In this document: piece after piece, positions 8,697 to 17,340 of the stretch
How positions within the stretch are numbered: position 1 is the first letter of the stretch
How the letters are laid out: every line of letters starts with the position of its first letter
Source of the DNA: Gillisia sp. UBA3175
GTDB taxonomy: Bacteria > Bacteroidota > Bacteroidia > Flavobacteriales > Flavobacteriaceae
Direction: 5' to 3'
Assembly: GCA_002364325.1 (NCBI GenBank)
Contig: DEXV01000003.1
Location: 386,392 to 450,391 of the forward strand
DNA length: 64,000 nt
The notes under the pieces: model-generated
What the model saw: only the letters and a program-made list of their open reading frames with translations
What the model was told of the DNA's origin: nothing
The model's database searches: none
Made by a program: the position numbers and the translations under genes

Positions 8697-10454
8697 TTAT
8701 TCTGTAACCAGTGAATCTTCAATTAATTCTATTCCGCCATCTATGAGATGTGCAACTTCCGTTCTATTTTTTTTCACTTGAGAAAGATAATCCTTGATTT
8801 CTTGCGAAAGTAAAGCATCTTTATCAATCACTAATTCGTAGATCTCTACTGCAAGCAACCAATCCTGAGAATGATATTTTTTTATAAGATCGAAGGTTGC
8901 CTGTAAAGAGAATTTGGCGTTTTCACCGTCTCTAATATTTCTAACAGATTCATATAAAGTCTCTAATTCCAGTTTTTCTGAATTTTTCTTGCTTTTAATG
9001 GTGGTGCTAGAAGGTTTATGTGTAATAAGATTGAATGAAAGAGCATCTGCAGGTCCGGCAAAAGCTGAAACAATTTCTTTCCCAACAGCCATATCATAAT
9101 TTCCCCATTCCGGTTGGAATAGAACAGCATCATTATCAGTTACAGTACAATCTTTTAGGCTAATCAAAATAATCTTGCCTTGTAAATTTCGAGTTCCTGT
9201 AATTATGGTTCCCTGTACTTTAATTCCTCCAGCAAATTCAAAGCTAATCTTTTCTCCTTCATATATATCATAGGCTTTTAAGTCTCTCGGGCTCATATCC
9301 TCAATTGCCAGATTTATACCAATCAGTTTTCCAATTGGAGATCCAAAGCCTTCCGAATGATTATGAGTACCATGACCTACCAATTCTTTATTTCTATAAG
9401 AAAGGGCAGTTTCTCCTGTTGTTTGAAAATATACGGTATCATTTCCATGCTCGATAACATTGGTAAAATTTCCGGAGATCTGTAAACCAGTACTCAATTC
9501 GATAGAGCCAATATTCTTAGAATTTATAAGTTTTCTAATGCCTTCTAATCCACCGCGTCTTAAGGCCATAGTGTTTGCAAATTCTTCGAGAACACTGCTT
9601 AAATGTGCGAAATCTGGAGTTACATATAACTGCGGTTGCGGTTTTGTAATATCAAATTCTTGTTTTGCAGCTTCAATAGAATAAGGCTTCTTTTTTACTT
9701 TATCTGTCATGCACCAAGCGCTTTCTCCAATAGAAGAAAGTAGGCCAGCACCATAGATCTTTGGTTCTTCCACCGTGCCAATAAGGCCATATTCTACGGT
9801 CCACCAATGTAAATTCCTGATCTGAGCCATTTCACTTGGCTCTCCCATATTATTTTGTAAATATTCTACCTTATCCTCTGCTTTTTTGATTTCCTCTATA
9901 GAAGTATCTTCCGCCTCTTTTATAATAGAAAGATGCCTAATTGCTTCATACATTTCATAATCCTTGGCATTCGAAATTGCTTTGCATCCTATCTCTCCAA
10001 ATCGTCTTAAATATTCTGCATATTCAGGATTTGCTATAATGGGAGCATGTCCGGCTCCTTCGTGTATAATATCAGGTGCGGGTGTATATTCAATATGATC
10101 TATTTGTCTAATGTCACTTGCAATTACCAAAACATTAAATGCTTGAAATTCCATAAAAGCAGCTGGAGGAATAAATCCATCTACGGCAACAGCAGCCCAA
10201 CCAATTTCTTGTAGAATCCTATTCATTCCATACATATTGGGAATATGATCTATAGAAATTCCAGTTTGTTTTAAACCTTCTAGATATGATTTATGAGCAA
10301 CTTTGCTTAAATAGTCTACATTTTTGCGCATTACATAGCGCCACACTGCTTGATTTATAGCACTGTATTCGCTATAATCTTGTGGTTTTATAAACTGTTT
10401 AAGATGTGCAGGTAAACGATCTAAGATCTCATTAGACTCAATTTTCTCTAACAT
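8697..10454 (-). CDS. phhA: aromatic amino acid hydroxylase (phenylalanine 4-monooxygenase type), long form
   Basis: A 585-residue enzyme, about twice the length of proteobacterial phenylalanine hydroxylases. The catalytic core (about residues 60-300) has the non-haem iron motif HEGAGHAP, giving His131 and His136, and an acidic ligand at Glu221 in WWTVEYGL. In classical enzymes the Glu follows the second His by about 40 residues; here it follows by 85 because a charged, probably coiled-coil segment is inserted (about 165-205). A C-terminal region (about 310-500) is rich in predicted strands and unlike the usual family. The expected reaction is pterin-dependent Phe to Tyr hydroxylation; tryptophan hydroxylation cannot be excluded. 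It is transcribed alone from a promoter-like site at 10502-10509. Confidence 0.9.
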   Translation of the reverse strand: MLEKIESNEILDRLPAHLKQFIKPQDYSEYSAINQAVWRYVMRKNVDYLSKVAHKSYLEGLKQTGISIDHIPNMYGMNRILQEIGWAAVAVDGFIPPAAFMEFQAFNVLVIASDIRQIDHIEYTPAPDIIHEGAGHAPIIANPEYAEYLRRFGEIGCKAISNAKDYEMYEAIRHLSIIKEAEDTSIEEIKKAEDKVEYLQNNMGEPSEMAQIRNLHWWTVEYGLIGTVEEPKIYGAGLLSSIGESAWCMTDKVKKKPYSIEAAKQEFDITKPQPQLYVTPDFAHLSSVLEEFANTMALRRGGLEGIRKLINSKNIGSIELSTGLQISGNFTNVIEHGNDTVYFQTTGETALSYRNKELVGHGTHNHSEGFGSPIGKLIGINLAIEDMSPRDLKAYDIYEGEKISFEFAGGIKVQGTIITGTRNLQGKIILISLKDCTVTDNDAVLFQPEWGNYDMAVGKEIVSAFAGPADALSFNLITHKPSSTTIKSKKNSEKLELETLYESVRNIRDGENAKFSLQATFDLIKKYHSQDWLLAVEIYELVIDKDALLSQEIKDYLSQVKKNRTEVAHLIDGGIELIEDSLVTE

Positions 10455-10501
10455 AATTGGTAGCTCATTTATAGTGAGTATAAATATACAAAATAGGTTT
10501 G

Positions 10502-10509
10502 CAAATATA
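10502..10509 (-). promoter_or_regulatory. putative phhA promoter (-7 element)
   Basis: Minus strand reads TATATTTG, a full TAnnTTTG match, 48 bases upstream of the phhA start codon. Confidence 0.4.
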
Positions 10510-10544
10510 CAGGCTTAGCAATTTTCTAAAATCTATAAATAATA

Positions 10545-10570
10545 AAAAAGCCTCCAAGTGGAGGCTTTTT
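10545..10570 (-). terminator. intrinsic terminator after the DUF4136 gene
   Basis: GCCTCCA/TGGAGGC stem (10550-10565) flanked by A and T runs, 2 bases beyond the DUF4136 stop codon. On the minus strand the hairpin is followed by TTTTTTATT. Confidence 0.85.
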
Positions 10571-10572
10571 GA

Positions 10573-11115
10573 CTATTTTTTTTCTGCTCCGGGAGGATAT
10601 TTTTCCATGATCTGCTCAACGATTTCGTTGATCCTCTCTTGTTTTCTATTTACTTCTTTAGCGAGTGCAGCAGTTCCCATTCCTTGCCAAACCAATTCTT
10701 TTCCTTCGGCATCAATAAGATCTATATAAAGCGTTCCTTCACTAGTAGTGGTTATGGTATTTGCACCAGAGCCCCAATACCAAGGATTCCATCCCCAGCC
10801 ATATCCATACCCAAATCTATTTTGATAGATGTTTATATTTTCATTTGTCTTAGTAAATATACTTACCAATACATCTGGTTCTTCAGATTTAGTAAAACCT
10901 TTTGCTATCATTTCTTCTTCTATAGCACGTAATATTCTCTTTTTGTCTAGATCTGAAATTTCGGCTTTGTCTATGCCTGGTTTGAAGAAGGCAAAACTTT
11001 TGTATTGGTTAAAATCTACTTGCTGATCATAATCTGAAGCTACTCGAACACTGCTGCAGGAAGTAAATCCTAGCGCTAGTAAAACAAGCACGGCGGTAAT
11101 TTTAAAGAATTTCAT
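10573..11115 (-). CDS. DUF4136 lipoprotein
   Basis: A 180-residue lipoprotein: signal peptide with lipobox Cys20 (LALGFTSC), then a DUF4136 domain with the family start VASDYDQQVDFNQYKSFAFF, the EEPDVLVSIFTKT strand, a Tyr/Trp/Gly-rich loop (GYGYGWGWNPWYWG) and the closing TLYIDLIDAEGKELVWQGMG. The family is common in Gram-negative envelopes and has no assigned activity. It lies 28 bases downstream of hutU and probably shares its transcript, ending at the hairpin at 10545-10570; there is no evident functional link with histidine breakdown. Confidence 0.87.
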   Translation of the reverse strand: MKFFKITAVLVLLALGFTSCSSVRVASDYDQQVDFNQYKSFAFFKPGIDKAEISDLDKKRILRAIEEEMIAKGFTKSEEPDVLVSIFTKTNENINIYQNRFGYGYGWGWNPWYWGSGANTITTTSEGTLYIDLIDAEGKELVWQGMGTAALAKEVNRKQERINEIVEQIMEKYPPGAEKK

Positions 11116-11143
11116 AAATCAAGTTTTAAGTGGTTTGTGGTTT

Positions 11144-13192
11144 TTATTCTGTAAACAACGAATCATCTACTAGATTTGGTAAGGTGATTTTTAGTTTAGG
11201 TTCCTGTTCCATAGCTCTTTTTATAGAGAATATGGCTTCTTTGTTTCGAGCCCATGAACGTCGAGCTAAACCATTACTAACATCCCAAAATAACATAGAT
11301 TTTAAGCGGTCTTCAGCTTCTTTAGAACCATCAAGAACCATGCCGAATCCCCCATTTATAACCTCTCCCCAACCAACGCCACCGCCATTATGGATACTTA
11401 CCCAAGTAGCTCCTCTAAAGCTATCTCCAATCACATTTTGAATGGCCATATCTGCAGTGAATCGAGATCCATCGTAAATATTCGAAGTTTCTCGAAAAGG
11501 CGAATCTGTTCCTGAAACATCATGATGATCCCTACCTAGGACAATTGGCCCTATTTTATTCTCTGCAATTGCCTTATTGAAAGCTTTAGCTATTTCTATT
11601 CTCCCATTTGCATCGGCATACAGGATTCTAGCCTTAGATCCAACAACTAATTTATTGGCTTTTGCGTTTCTTATCCATTTAATATTATCTGAAAGTTGAG
11701 ACTGGATTTCTTCCGGAGCCTCAACTTTTAAAGCCTCTAACACGCTTGTAGCTATTTCATCTGTTTTATCAAGATCTTCTTGTAATCCAGAAGCACACAC
11801 CCATCTAAAAGGACCAAACCCATAATCAAAACACATGGGTCCCATGATGTCTTGTACGTAAGATGGATAGGCAAATGCAGCATTTTCTAGATCTGAAGCT
11901 TTTAAAGAATCTGAATCTACAAATTTCCCGTTTTCATCTTTATATATTTTGGCACCAGCTCTTGAGGCTTCTAATAAAAAGGCATTTCCGTAATCGAAAA
12001 AGTAAGTTCCCTTTTCGGTATGCTTATTAATTGCTTCAGTTTGCCTGCATAAACTTTCTTTAACCTTAATTTGAAATTGATCCGGATCTGTAGCCATCAT
12101 CTCGTTTGATTCCTCCAAACTCATTCCAACAGGATAATACCCCCCAGCCCAAGGATTATGCAAAGATGTTTGATCGCTTCCCAAGTCCACAAATACATCT
12201 TTATTTTCAAAATGCTCCCAAACATCTACAATGTTTCCCTGATAAGCGATGGAAACCACTTCCTTCTTTTCTTTAGCTTTATTAACTCGGTTAGCTAGTT
12301 GCTCCAGATCTGTGCACACTTCGTCTACCCAACCTTGAGAATGACGAGTATGTACTGCTTTGGGATTTATTTCAGCACAAACAGTTATACAGCCTGCTAT
12401 ATTTCCTGCCTTGGGTTGCGCTCCACTCATTCCTCCTAAACCGGAAGTGATAAACAATTTGCCAGCCAGATCTTCATTATTCTTTGCTATTTTTCTTCCT
12501 GCATTTAGCACTGTAATAGTTGTTCCATGAACAATCCCCTGCGGACCAATATACATATAACTTCCCGCTGTCATTTGTCCGTATTGGGTTACTCCTAATG
12601 CATTGAATTTCTCCCAGTGATCTGGCTGTGAATAATTAGGGATCATCATCCCGTTGGTTACAACCACGCGCGGTGCATTTGTATTGGAGGGAAATAAACC
12701 CATTGGATGTCCGGAATAGATCACTAATGTTTGGTCTTCTTCCATCTCCGCCAAATATTTCATAACCAATAGATACTGAGCCCAATTCTGAAAGACAGAA
12801 CCATTTCCACCGTAAGTAATTAACTCTTCTGGATGTTGCGCCACTGCTGGATCTAAGTTATTCTGGATCATTAGCATAATAGATCTAGCTTGTAAACATC
12901 TTCCAGGATACTCTTCTACAGGTCTAGCATATATTTTATAATCTGGTTTGAACCTGAACATGTAAATCCGGCCATATTTTTCCAATTCTTCCTTGAATTC
13001 TGGAAGTAAGCTAGCGTGATGTTTAACATCGAAATATCTTAGAGCATTTCTTAAAGCCAAAACCTTCTCTTCCGCATTTAAAATTTCCTTGCGTTTAGGA
13101 GCATGATTTATAGTATAATCATATGGTTTTTTATCTGGAAGCGTATTAGGTATTCCCTGAAGAACAAGCTCTTTGAAATTATTTTCGGGCAT
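11144..13192 (-). CDS. hutU: urocanate hydratase, long eukaryote-like form
   Basis: A 682-residue urocanase catalysing the second step of histidine degradation (urocanate to imidazolonepropionate) with tightly bound NAD as an electrophile. NAD-binding and active-site blocks are clear: GLGGMSGAQPKAGNIAG (about residues 250-266) and the Cys-containing FGFGPFRWVCASG-like block near residue 460, plus the C-terminal IHNGGGVGWGE. Typical bacterial HutU is about 550 residues; the extra N-terminal region of about 100 residues resembles the animal and Bacteroidota long form. No other hut gene lies nearby. A perfect palindrome at 13220-13232 sits just upstream of the start codon. Confidence 0.95.
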   Translation of the reverse strand: MPENNFKELVLQGIPNTLPDKKPYDYTINHAPKRKEILNAEEKVLALRNALRYFDVKHHASLLPEFKEELEKYGRIYMFRFKPDYKIYARPVEEYPGRCLQARSIMLMIQNNLDPAVAQHPEELITYGGNGSVFQNWAQYLLVMKYLAEMEEDQTLVIYSGHPMGLFPSNTNAPRVVVTNGMMIPNYSQPDHWEKFNALGVTQYGQMTAGSYMYIGPQGIVHGTTITVLNAGRKIAKNNEDLAGKLFITSGLGGMSGAQPKAGNIAGCITVCAEINPKAVHTRHSQGWVDEVCTDLEQLANRVNKAKEKKEVVSIAYQGNIVDVWEHFENKDVFVDLGSDQTSLHNPWAGGYYPVGMSLEESNEMMATDPDQFQIKVKESLCRQTEAINKHTEKGTYFFDYGNAFLLEASRAGAKIYKDENGKFVDSDSLKASDLENAAFAYPSYVQDIMGPMCFDYGFGPFRWVCASGLQEDLDKTDEIATSVLEALKVEAPEEIQSQLSDNIKWIRNAKANKLVVGSKARILYADANGRIEIAKAFNKAIAENKIGPIVLGRDHHDVSGTDSPFRETSNIYDGSRFTADMAIQNVIGDSFRGATWVSIHNGGGVGWGEVINGGFGMVLDGSKEAEDRLKSMLFWDVSNGLARRSWARNKEAIFSIKRAMEQEPKLKITLPNLVDDSLFTE

Positions 13193-13219
13193 CTTGTGTT
13201 ATATTTTTAAAGGAAAATG

Positions 13220-13232
13220 GTGATTTAATCAC
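13220..13232. promoter_or_regulatory. palindrome upstream of hutU (possible operator)
   Basis: GTGATT-T-AATCAC, a perfect inverted repeat 28-40 bases before the hutU ATG. No regulator is encoded next to it. Confidence 0.35.
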
Positions 13233-13244
13233 ATTAATTTTCGC

Positions 13245-13415
13245 CTATTGTATACTATTCGTTTTTTTATTGAAACCATATGGACAATGTCTGCAGCCGC
13301 TTTGGCAGCAATATCCACGTTTTAAATGATACTGCTCTGTAAAACATTTATAACCTTCTGGAGTAAGATAAAAATCGCCTTCTTCTAAGGGGATTTTTTC
13401 AGGGAAATTGTTCAT
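13245..13415 (-). CDS. DUF5522-like small Cys-rich protein
   Basis: A 56-residue protein with four clustered cysteines (Cys36, Cys37, Cys41, Cys44 in YCCQSGCRHCPYG), resembling small Bacteroidota proteins annotated DUF5522. The spacing suggests a metal site, but this is inference. The frame extends upstream to 13481, but the ATG at 13415 is preferred because a promoter (TTG, 18 bases, TATTTTTG) lies at 13420-13448, inside that extension. The promoter is so close that the mRNA should begin at or next to the start codon. It is divergent from the HExxH gene with 32 bases between start codons. Confidence 0.78.
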   Translation of the reverse strand: MNNFPEKIPLEEGDFYLTPEGYKCFTEQYHLKRGYCCQSGCRHCPYGFNKKTNSIQ

Positions 13416-13419
13416 GTTA

Positions 13420-13448
13420 CAAAAATACAAATTCTTAACTTCGGCCAA
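13420..13448 (-). promoter_or_regulatory. promoter of the small Cys-rich gene; implies leaderless mRNA
   Basis: Minus strand: TTG at 13448-13446, 18 bases, TATTTTTG at 13427-13420. The start codon begins only 4 bases after the final G, about where transcription should start. Confidence 0.55.
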
Positions 13449-13774
13449 TGATTGTTGTAGTAAACAAATTTCTTCTAGCAAAAGGTTTCAAGGGAATTAG
13501 TCTTTGGCCATTTGTGATCGTTAAAGATGAATCTTGTAAGAATGATGTTATTTTGATCAACCATGAAAAGATCCATTTGCAACAGCAAGCAGAGCTTTTA
13601 GTGTTGGTATTCTATCTTTGGTATGGCATAGAATTCTTAGTTAGATGGTTTCAGCTAAACAACAGAAAACTGGCATATTGTAATATTTCTTTTGAAAAAG
13701 AAGCTTATGAGAACGAGTTAGATATAGAATATATAAAAAGTAGGCCTAGATGGAATTTCATGAAATATCTATAA
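13448..13774 (+). CDS. small HExxH metalloprotease-like membrane protein
   Basis: A 108-residue protein I cannot assign to a named family with certainty. It contains HEKIH (His39, Glu40, His43), a textbook HExxH zinc motif, followed by a hydrophobic segment (about 49-68) and then SFEKEAYENE (about 81-90), whose glutamate could be a third zinc ligand. The order HExxH, hydrophobic helix, FExEAY recurs in small uncharacterised bacterial proteins from other phyla, as far as I recall. It may be a minimal membrane zinc peptidase or a non-catalytic relic. It is divergent from the Cys-rich gene and ends 64 bases before the deaminase-like gene. Confidence 0.72.
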   Translation: MIVVVNKFLLAKGFKGISLWPFVIVKDESCKNDVILINHEKIHLQQQAELLVLVFYLWYGIEFLVRWFQLNNRKLAYCNISFEKEAYENELDIEYIKSRPRWNFMKYL

Positions 13775-13838
13775 AAACCTAAAATTGATATAGATTTCTT
13801 CTCTATTTTGAATTCATTTTTTGAATCTTTGCGGTGTT

Positions 13839-14774
13839 ATGCAGGAAGCAGATCTCAATTTAAATTCTTCTAAAAATCAGTTAGTGGCACATTTTGAAGC
13901 TGCTAATATTTCTTTATATCTTAAAAGAGAAGATCTTATAGATCCATTTATTTCCGGAAACAAGTTCAGAAAGCTTAAATATAATTTAGAGGAAGCTTTA
14001 AATGGTAAATTTAAAACCCTGTTAACTTTTGGTGGTGCTTATTCAAATCATATTGCAGCAACTGCGGCAGCTGGGGAACGTTTTGGGTTTAAAACCATTG
14101 GTGTTATAAGAGGTGAAGAATTGGGAGAAGATCTTGATAAAACGCTTCAACTTAATGCTACCTTGAAATATGCAATTTCATGCGGAATGCAATTAGAATT
14201 TGTTTCCAGAGAGGCTTACCGAAATAAAGCAAATCTTAAATTTATTGAAGATCTCAAATCAAAATATGGAGAATTCTATTTGATCCCAGAAGGTGGAACC
14301 AACAAATTAGCAATAAGAGGTTGTGAAGAAATTCTTCAGAAAGAAGATAAAGAGTTCGATTTCATTTGCTGCTGTGTTGGAACAGGAGGAACCATTTCCG
14401 GTATCATAAATTCGTCCACACCAGAACAGAAAGTTTTAGGTTTCCCTGCATTAAAAGGAAATTGGTTAGCTTCAGAAATAAAAGAATACTCTAATAAAGA
14501 AAACTGGAAATTGATAACAGCATATCATTTTGGTGGCTATGCTAAAACAGATTCTACTTTAATTTCATTCATAAATAACTTCAGAAAAGAATACCATATT
14601 CCATTAGATCCCGTTTATACAGGAAAGATGCTTTATGGTATTTTTGATATGATACAAAGTTCGACATTTCCTCAAAATTCCCGTATTTTAGCCGTTCATA
14701 CCGGCGGGCTACAAGGCATCGAAGGAATGAATAAAATGTTGTCTAAAAAAAATCTTCCATTACTAGATGTTTAA
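13839..14774 (+). CDS. PLP-dependent ACC deaminase/D-cysteine desulfhydrase family enzyme
   Basis: A 311-residue fold-type II PLP enzyme. The PLP lysine sits in SGNKFRKLKYNL (Lys near residue 40-43), followed by TFGGAYSNHIAATAAAG, the substrate-phosphate region, and CVGTGGTISGI, the PLP phosphate-binding loop. The family includes 1-aminocyclopropane-1-carboxylate deaminase and D-cysteine desulfhydrase; specificity cannot be read here, and D-cysteine or a related D-amino acid is the commoner bacterial substrate. A TTG at 13821 is in frame, but the ATG at 13839 is preferred; a near-consensus promoter element (AATCTTTG, 13824-13831) lies only 7 bases before it. The 3' end overlaps the next gene by 8 bases. 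Confidence 0.88.
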   Translation: MQEADLNLNSSKNQLVAHFEAANISLYLKREDLIDPFISGNKFRKLKYNLEEALNGKFKTLLTFGGAYSNHIAATAAAGERFGFKTIGVIRGEELGEDLDKTLQLNATLKYAISCGMQLEFVSREAYRNKANLKFIEDLKSKYGEFYLIPEGGTNKLAIRGCEEILQKEDKEFDFICCCVGTGGTISGIINSSTPEQKVLGFPALKGNWLASEIKEYSNKENWKLITAYHFGGYAKTDSTLISFINNFRKEYHIPLDPVYTGKMLYGIFDMIQSSTFPQNSRILAVHTGGLQGIEGMNKMLSKKNLPLLDV

Positions 14775-15600
14775 ACTAAAAGTAATACAACTTATTTTAG
14801 GATTATTCCTACTTTGTGCATTGGCTTCCTGTGGAAGTAAAAAAAAGGTAGCATCTAAGAAAAGTGAAAATAGGAGAGAAGTTGTTTCTAAAAATAATAA
14901 GGATACACCAGCAGAGGTAAATAATAATGTGAGCAAAGGTACTACATCTGGTAGTTATGCAGATGTTGTACAGGAATATATAGACGAATTTGCGCATATT
15001 GCTATAGAAGAAATGGAGCTTTATAAAATTCCTGCAAGTATTACTTTGGCTCAGGGAATTTTAGAATCTGGAGCAGGGAGAGGATCACTGTCTCAAAGAG
15101 CGAACAATCACTTCGGAATTAAATGTCATGACTGGGAAGGTGATAAAGTGTATCATGACGATGATAAGTCTCAGGAATGTTTTAGAAAATACAACGATGC
15201 TAAATTCTCTTATCGGGATCATTCCCTTTTTTTGAGTACACGAAATAGATATGCCGATCTCTTTGATTTGGATATCGATGATTATGAAGGATGGGCGAAA
15301 GGTTTGAGAGCTGCGGGCTATGCAACAGATAGACAATATCCAAAAAAACTTATAGACCTTATAGAGCGTTATAATTTAGATAAGTACGATGGTGGAAAGC
15401 CTAGAAAGAGAAGTTATTCTCAAGAAGTTGCGCAGGTTTCCAATTCGTCAAAATATGTTGTTCAAAAAGGAGATACATTATACGCTATTGCTAAACGTAA
15501 TAATACTACGGTAGAATTATTGCAAGAGATCAATAATTTATCTGATACCAATATTTCTATTGGACAGGAATTGATCCTTCAAACCACATCAAGATATTAA
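14767..15600 (+). CDS. LysM-containing glucosaminidase lipoprotein (peptidoglycan hydrolase)
   Basis: A 277-residue lipoprotein with lipobox Cys22 (LCALASC), a low-complexity basic linker, a GH73 glucosaminidase domain (about residues 60-205; the catalytic Glu is probably in [13 protein letters not shown], with NNHFGIKCH following) and one C-terminal LysM module (about 228-273; [20 protein letters not shown]). It should cut the glycan strands of peptidoglycan from the periplasmic face of the outer membrane. Its ATG overlaps the end of the deaminase-like gene by 8 bases and hemL follows 4 bases after its stop, so the three genes form a transcriptional unit without an obvious common function. 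Confidence 0.93.
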   Translation: MFKLKVIQLILGLFLLCALASCGSKKKVASKKSENRREVVSKNNKDTPAEVNNNVSKGTTSGSYADVVQEYIDEFAHIAIEEMELYKIPASITLAQGILESGAGRGSLSQRANNHFGIKCHDWEGDKVYHDDDKSQECFRKYNDAKFSYRDHSLFLSTRNRYADLFDLDIDDYEGWAKGLRAAGYATDRQYPKKLIDLIERYNLDKYDGGKPRKRSYSQEVAQVSNSSKYVVQKGDTLYAIAKRNNTTVELLQEINNLSDTNISIGQELILQTTSRY

Positions 15601-15604
15601 TAAA

Positions 15605-16894
15605 ATGAATTATACAAGAAGCAGTGCATTATTCGAAGATGCACAAAAAGTTATCCCAGGAGGAGTTAATTCTCCAGTTAGGGCATTTAGTGCAGTTGGT
15701 GGAACTCCAATTTTTATAGAAAAGGCGGAAGGCGCTTATTTATATGATGTAGATGGGAATAAATATATAGACTATATAAATTCTTGGGGCCCCATGATCC
15801 TAGGACATGCCTTTCCACCAGTAGTTAAAGCTGTTATTGAAAGGGCTAAAAAAGGGACTTCATTTGGTACGCCAACAGAAATTGAGACCAAAATCGCAAA
15901 ACTAGCTGTAAAGATGGTGCCGAATATAGATAAGATACGTTTTGTGAATTCTGGAACTGAAGCTTGTATGAGCGCCGTTAGGTTAGCGAGGGGATTCACC
16001 CGGAAAGAAAAAATTATAAAATTTGCAGGTTGTTACCATGGGCATAGTGATTCTTTTTTGATCCAAGCAGGAAGTGGTGCAATGACCTTTGGAACACCAA
16101 ATAGTCCTGGTGTAACTCAAGGGACTGCAAAAGATACGTTGTTAGCCAAGTATAATGATTTGGAAGATGTGAGAAAATTGGTAGAACTTAATAAGAATGA
16201 AATTGCATGTATCATTTTAGAGCCAGTTGCTGGAAATATGGGATGCATCCCTCCACTTGATGGTTTTTTACAAGGATTAAGGCGACTATGTGACGAGCAT
16301 GATATTTTATTGGTCTTTGATGAGGTGATGACCGGTTTTAGATTAGCTGCAGGAGGAGTTCAGGAACTTTTGGGCGTGAATGCCGATATAGTTACTTTTG
16401 GGAAAGTGATTGGAGGAGGTTTGCCTGTGGGTGCGTTTGCGGCAAGAGAAGAGATCATGAATTACTTAGCACCAATTGGTCCTGTGTATCAAGCTGGAAC
16501 CTTGAGTGGAAATCCGTTGGCGATGGCAGCAGGATTAGCAATGCTTACCGAACTGGATAATAACAGAGAGATCTTTAAAAGTATAAATGAAAAGACTGCT
16601 TATTTGCATAAAGGAATAGATAGAGTTTTAAAAGCTAATAATGTAGCTCACACCATAAATAGAATTGGATCTATGATCTCTATTCATTTTTCTGAAGTTC
16701 CTGTAAAGGATTTTGAAACTGCTGCATATGCAAACAACCATAATTTCAAACAATTCTTTCATGGATTGCTGAATGAAGGGATTTATATAGCACCAAGTGC
16801 TTTTGAAACTTGGTTTATCACTGATGCCTTAACTTATGAAGATCTGGATATAACAATTGCAGCAATAGATAAAGTAGCTGCTAATACATTATAA
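15605..16894 (+). CDS. hemL: glutamate-1-semialdehyde 2,1-aminomutase
   Basis: A 429-residue class III aminotransferase-fold enzyme that converts glutamate-1-semialdehyde to 5-aminolevulinate, the C5 route to haem. The PLP lysine is Lys267 in [32 protein letters not shown] binds PLP phosphate, and [10 protein letters not shown] carries the Asp that contacts the pyridine nitrogen. The N-terminal [17 protein letters not shown] is diagnostic for HemL against other class III enzymes. Length is normal. It ends the deaminase-glucosaminidase-hemL run and is followed by a terminator that lies inside the convergent thioesterase gene. Confidence 0.97.
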   Translation: MNYTRSSALFEDAQKVIPGGVNSPVRAFSAVGGTPIFIEKAEGAYLYDVDGNKYIDYINSWGPMILGHAFPPVVKAVIERAKKGTSFGTPTEIETKIAKLAVKMVPNIDKIRFVNSGTEACMSAVRLARGFTRKEKIIKFAGCYHGHSDSFLIQAGSGAMTFGTPNSPGVTQGTAKDTLLAKYNDLEDVRKLVELNKNEIACIILEPVAGNMGCIPPLDGFLQGLRRLCDEHDILLVFDEVMTGFRLAAGGVQELLGVNADIVTFGKVIGGGLPVGAFAAREEIMNYLAPIGPVYQAGTLSGNPLAMAAGLAMLTELDNNREIFKSINEKTAYLHKGIDRVLKANNVAHTINRIGSMISIHFSEVPVKDFETAAYANNHNFKQFFHGLLNEGIYIAPSAFETWFITDALTYEDLDITIAAIDKVAANTL

Positions 16895-16935
16895 TTAAAA
16901 TTTAAAGAAAATTATAAGCCAGAAAAATTGAAAAA

Positions 16936-17340
16936 TCACTTATAAAAAACCCGTAATAGTTCTTCCGAGATTTTTACGGGTTTTTTAGTGGTACTATCCA
17001 TGAGGCACCAAGTAGATTTAGCCTTTACAAGTATTTTACTGGTTTCCTTATTTAGAATATGAACATTTCTTATAGAAGTAACATGAGTATGTTCGCCTAC
17101 AAAGGTTCTGAGTATAATTTCTTCATTTAAAAATGCCTGCTTCTTATAATCTATTTCATGCCTAATTACCACCCAAAAGTACTTGTTTAATATCTCTGGG
17201 TTTGCTTTACTTTCCCAGTGAGCTTTAGCTATATCTTGTATCCATTGCACATACTGCACATTGTTTACATGCTTCTGTTCATCTAGATCTGTAGCTTTTA
17301 CTGTTAAGCACTGCTCAAATATTTCTGGGATTGGACTCAT
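16936..17340 (-). CDS. 4HBT-family acyl-CoA/acyl-ACP thioesterase
   Basis: A 134-residue single hot-dog-fold protein. The family signature DLDEQKHVNNVQYVQWIQD (about residues 18-36) carries the catalytic Asp and the HVNN block of YbgC/FadM or plant FAT-type thioesterases. Substrate is not predictable; short- to medium-chain acyl thioesters are likely. Its ATG overlaps the stop of the glutaminyl cyclase gene by 4 bases, so the two are coupled. The last codons form a bidirectional terminator hairpin shared with hemL. Confidence 0.88.
   Translation of the reverse strand: MSPIPEIFEQCLTVKATDLDEQKHVNNVQYVQWIQDIAKAHWESKANPEILNKYFWVVIRHEIDYKKQAFLNEEIILRTFVGEHTHVTSIRNVHILNKETSKILVKAKSTWCLMDSTTKKPVKISEELLRVFYK
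16944..16986. terminator. bidirectional terminator embedded in coding sequence
   Basis: CCCGTAA (16950-16956) pairs with TTACGGG (16974-16980), flanked by A6 and T6, with a 17-base loop. It should end hemL transcription on the plus strand, but lies within the last 17 codons of the convergent thioesterase gene. Confidence 0.7.
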
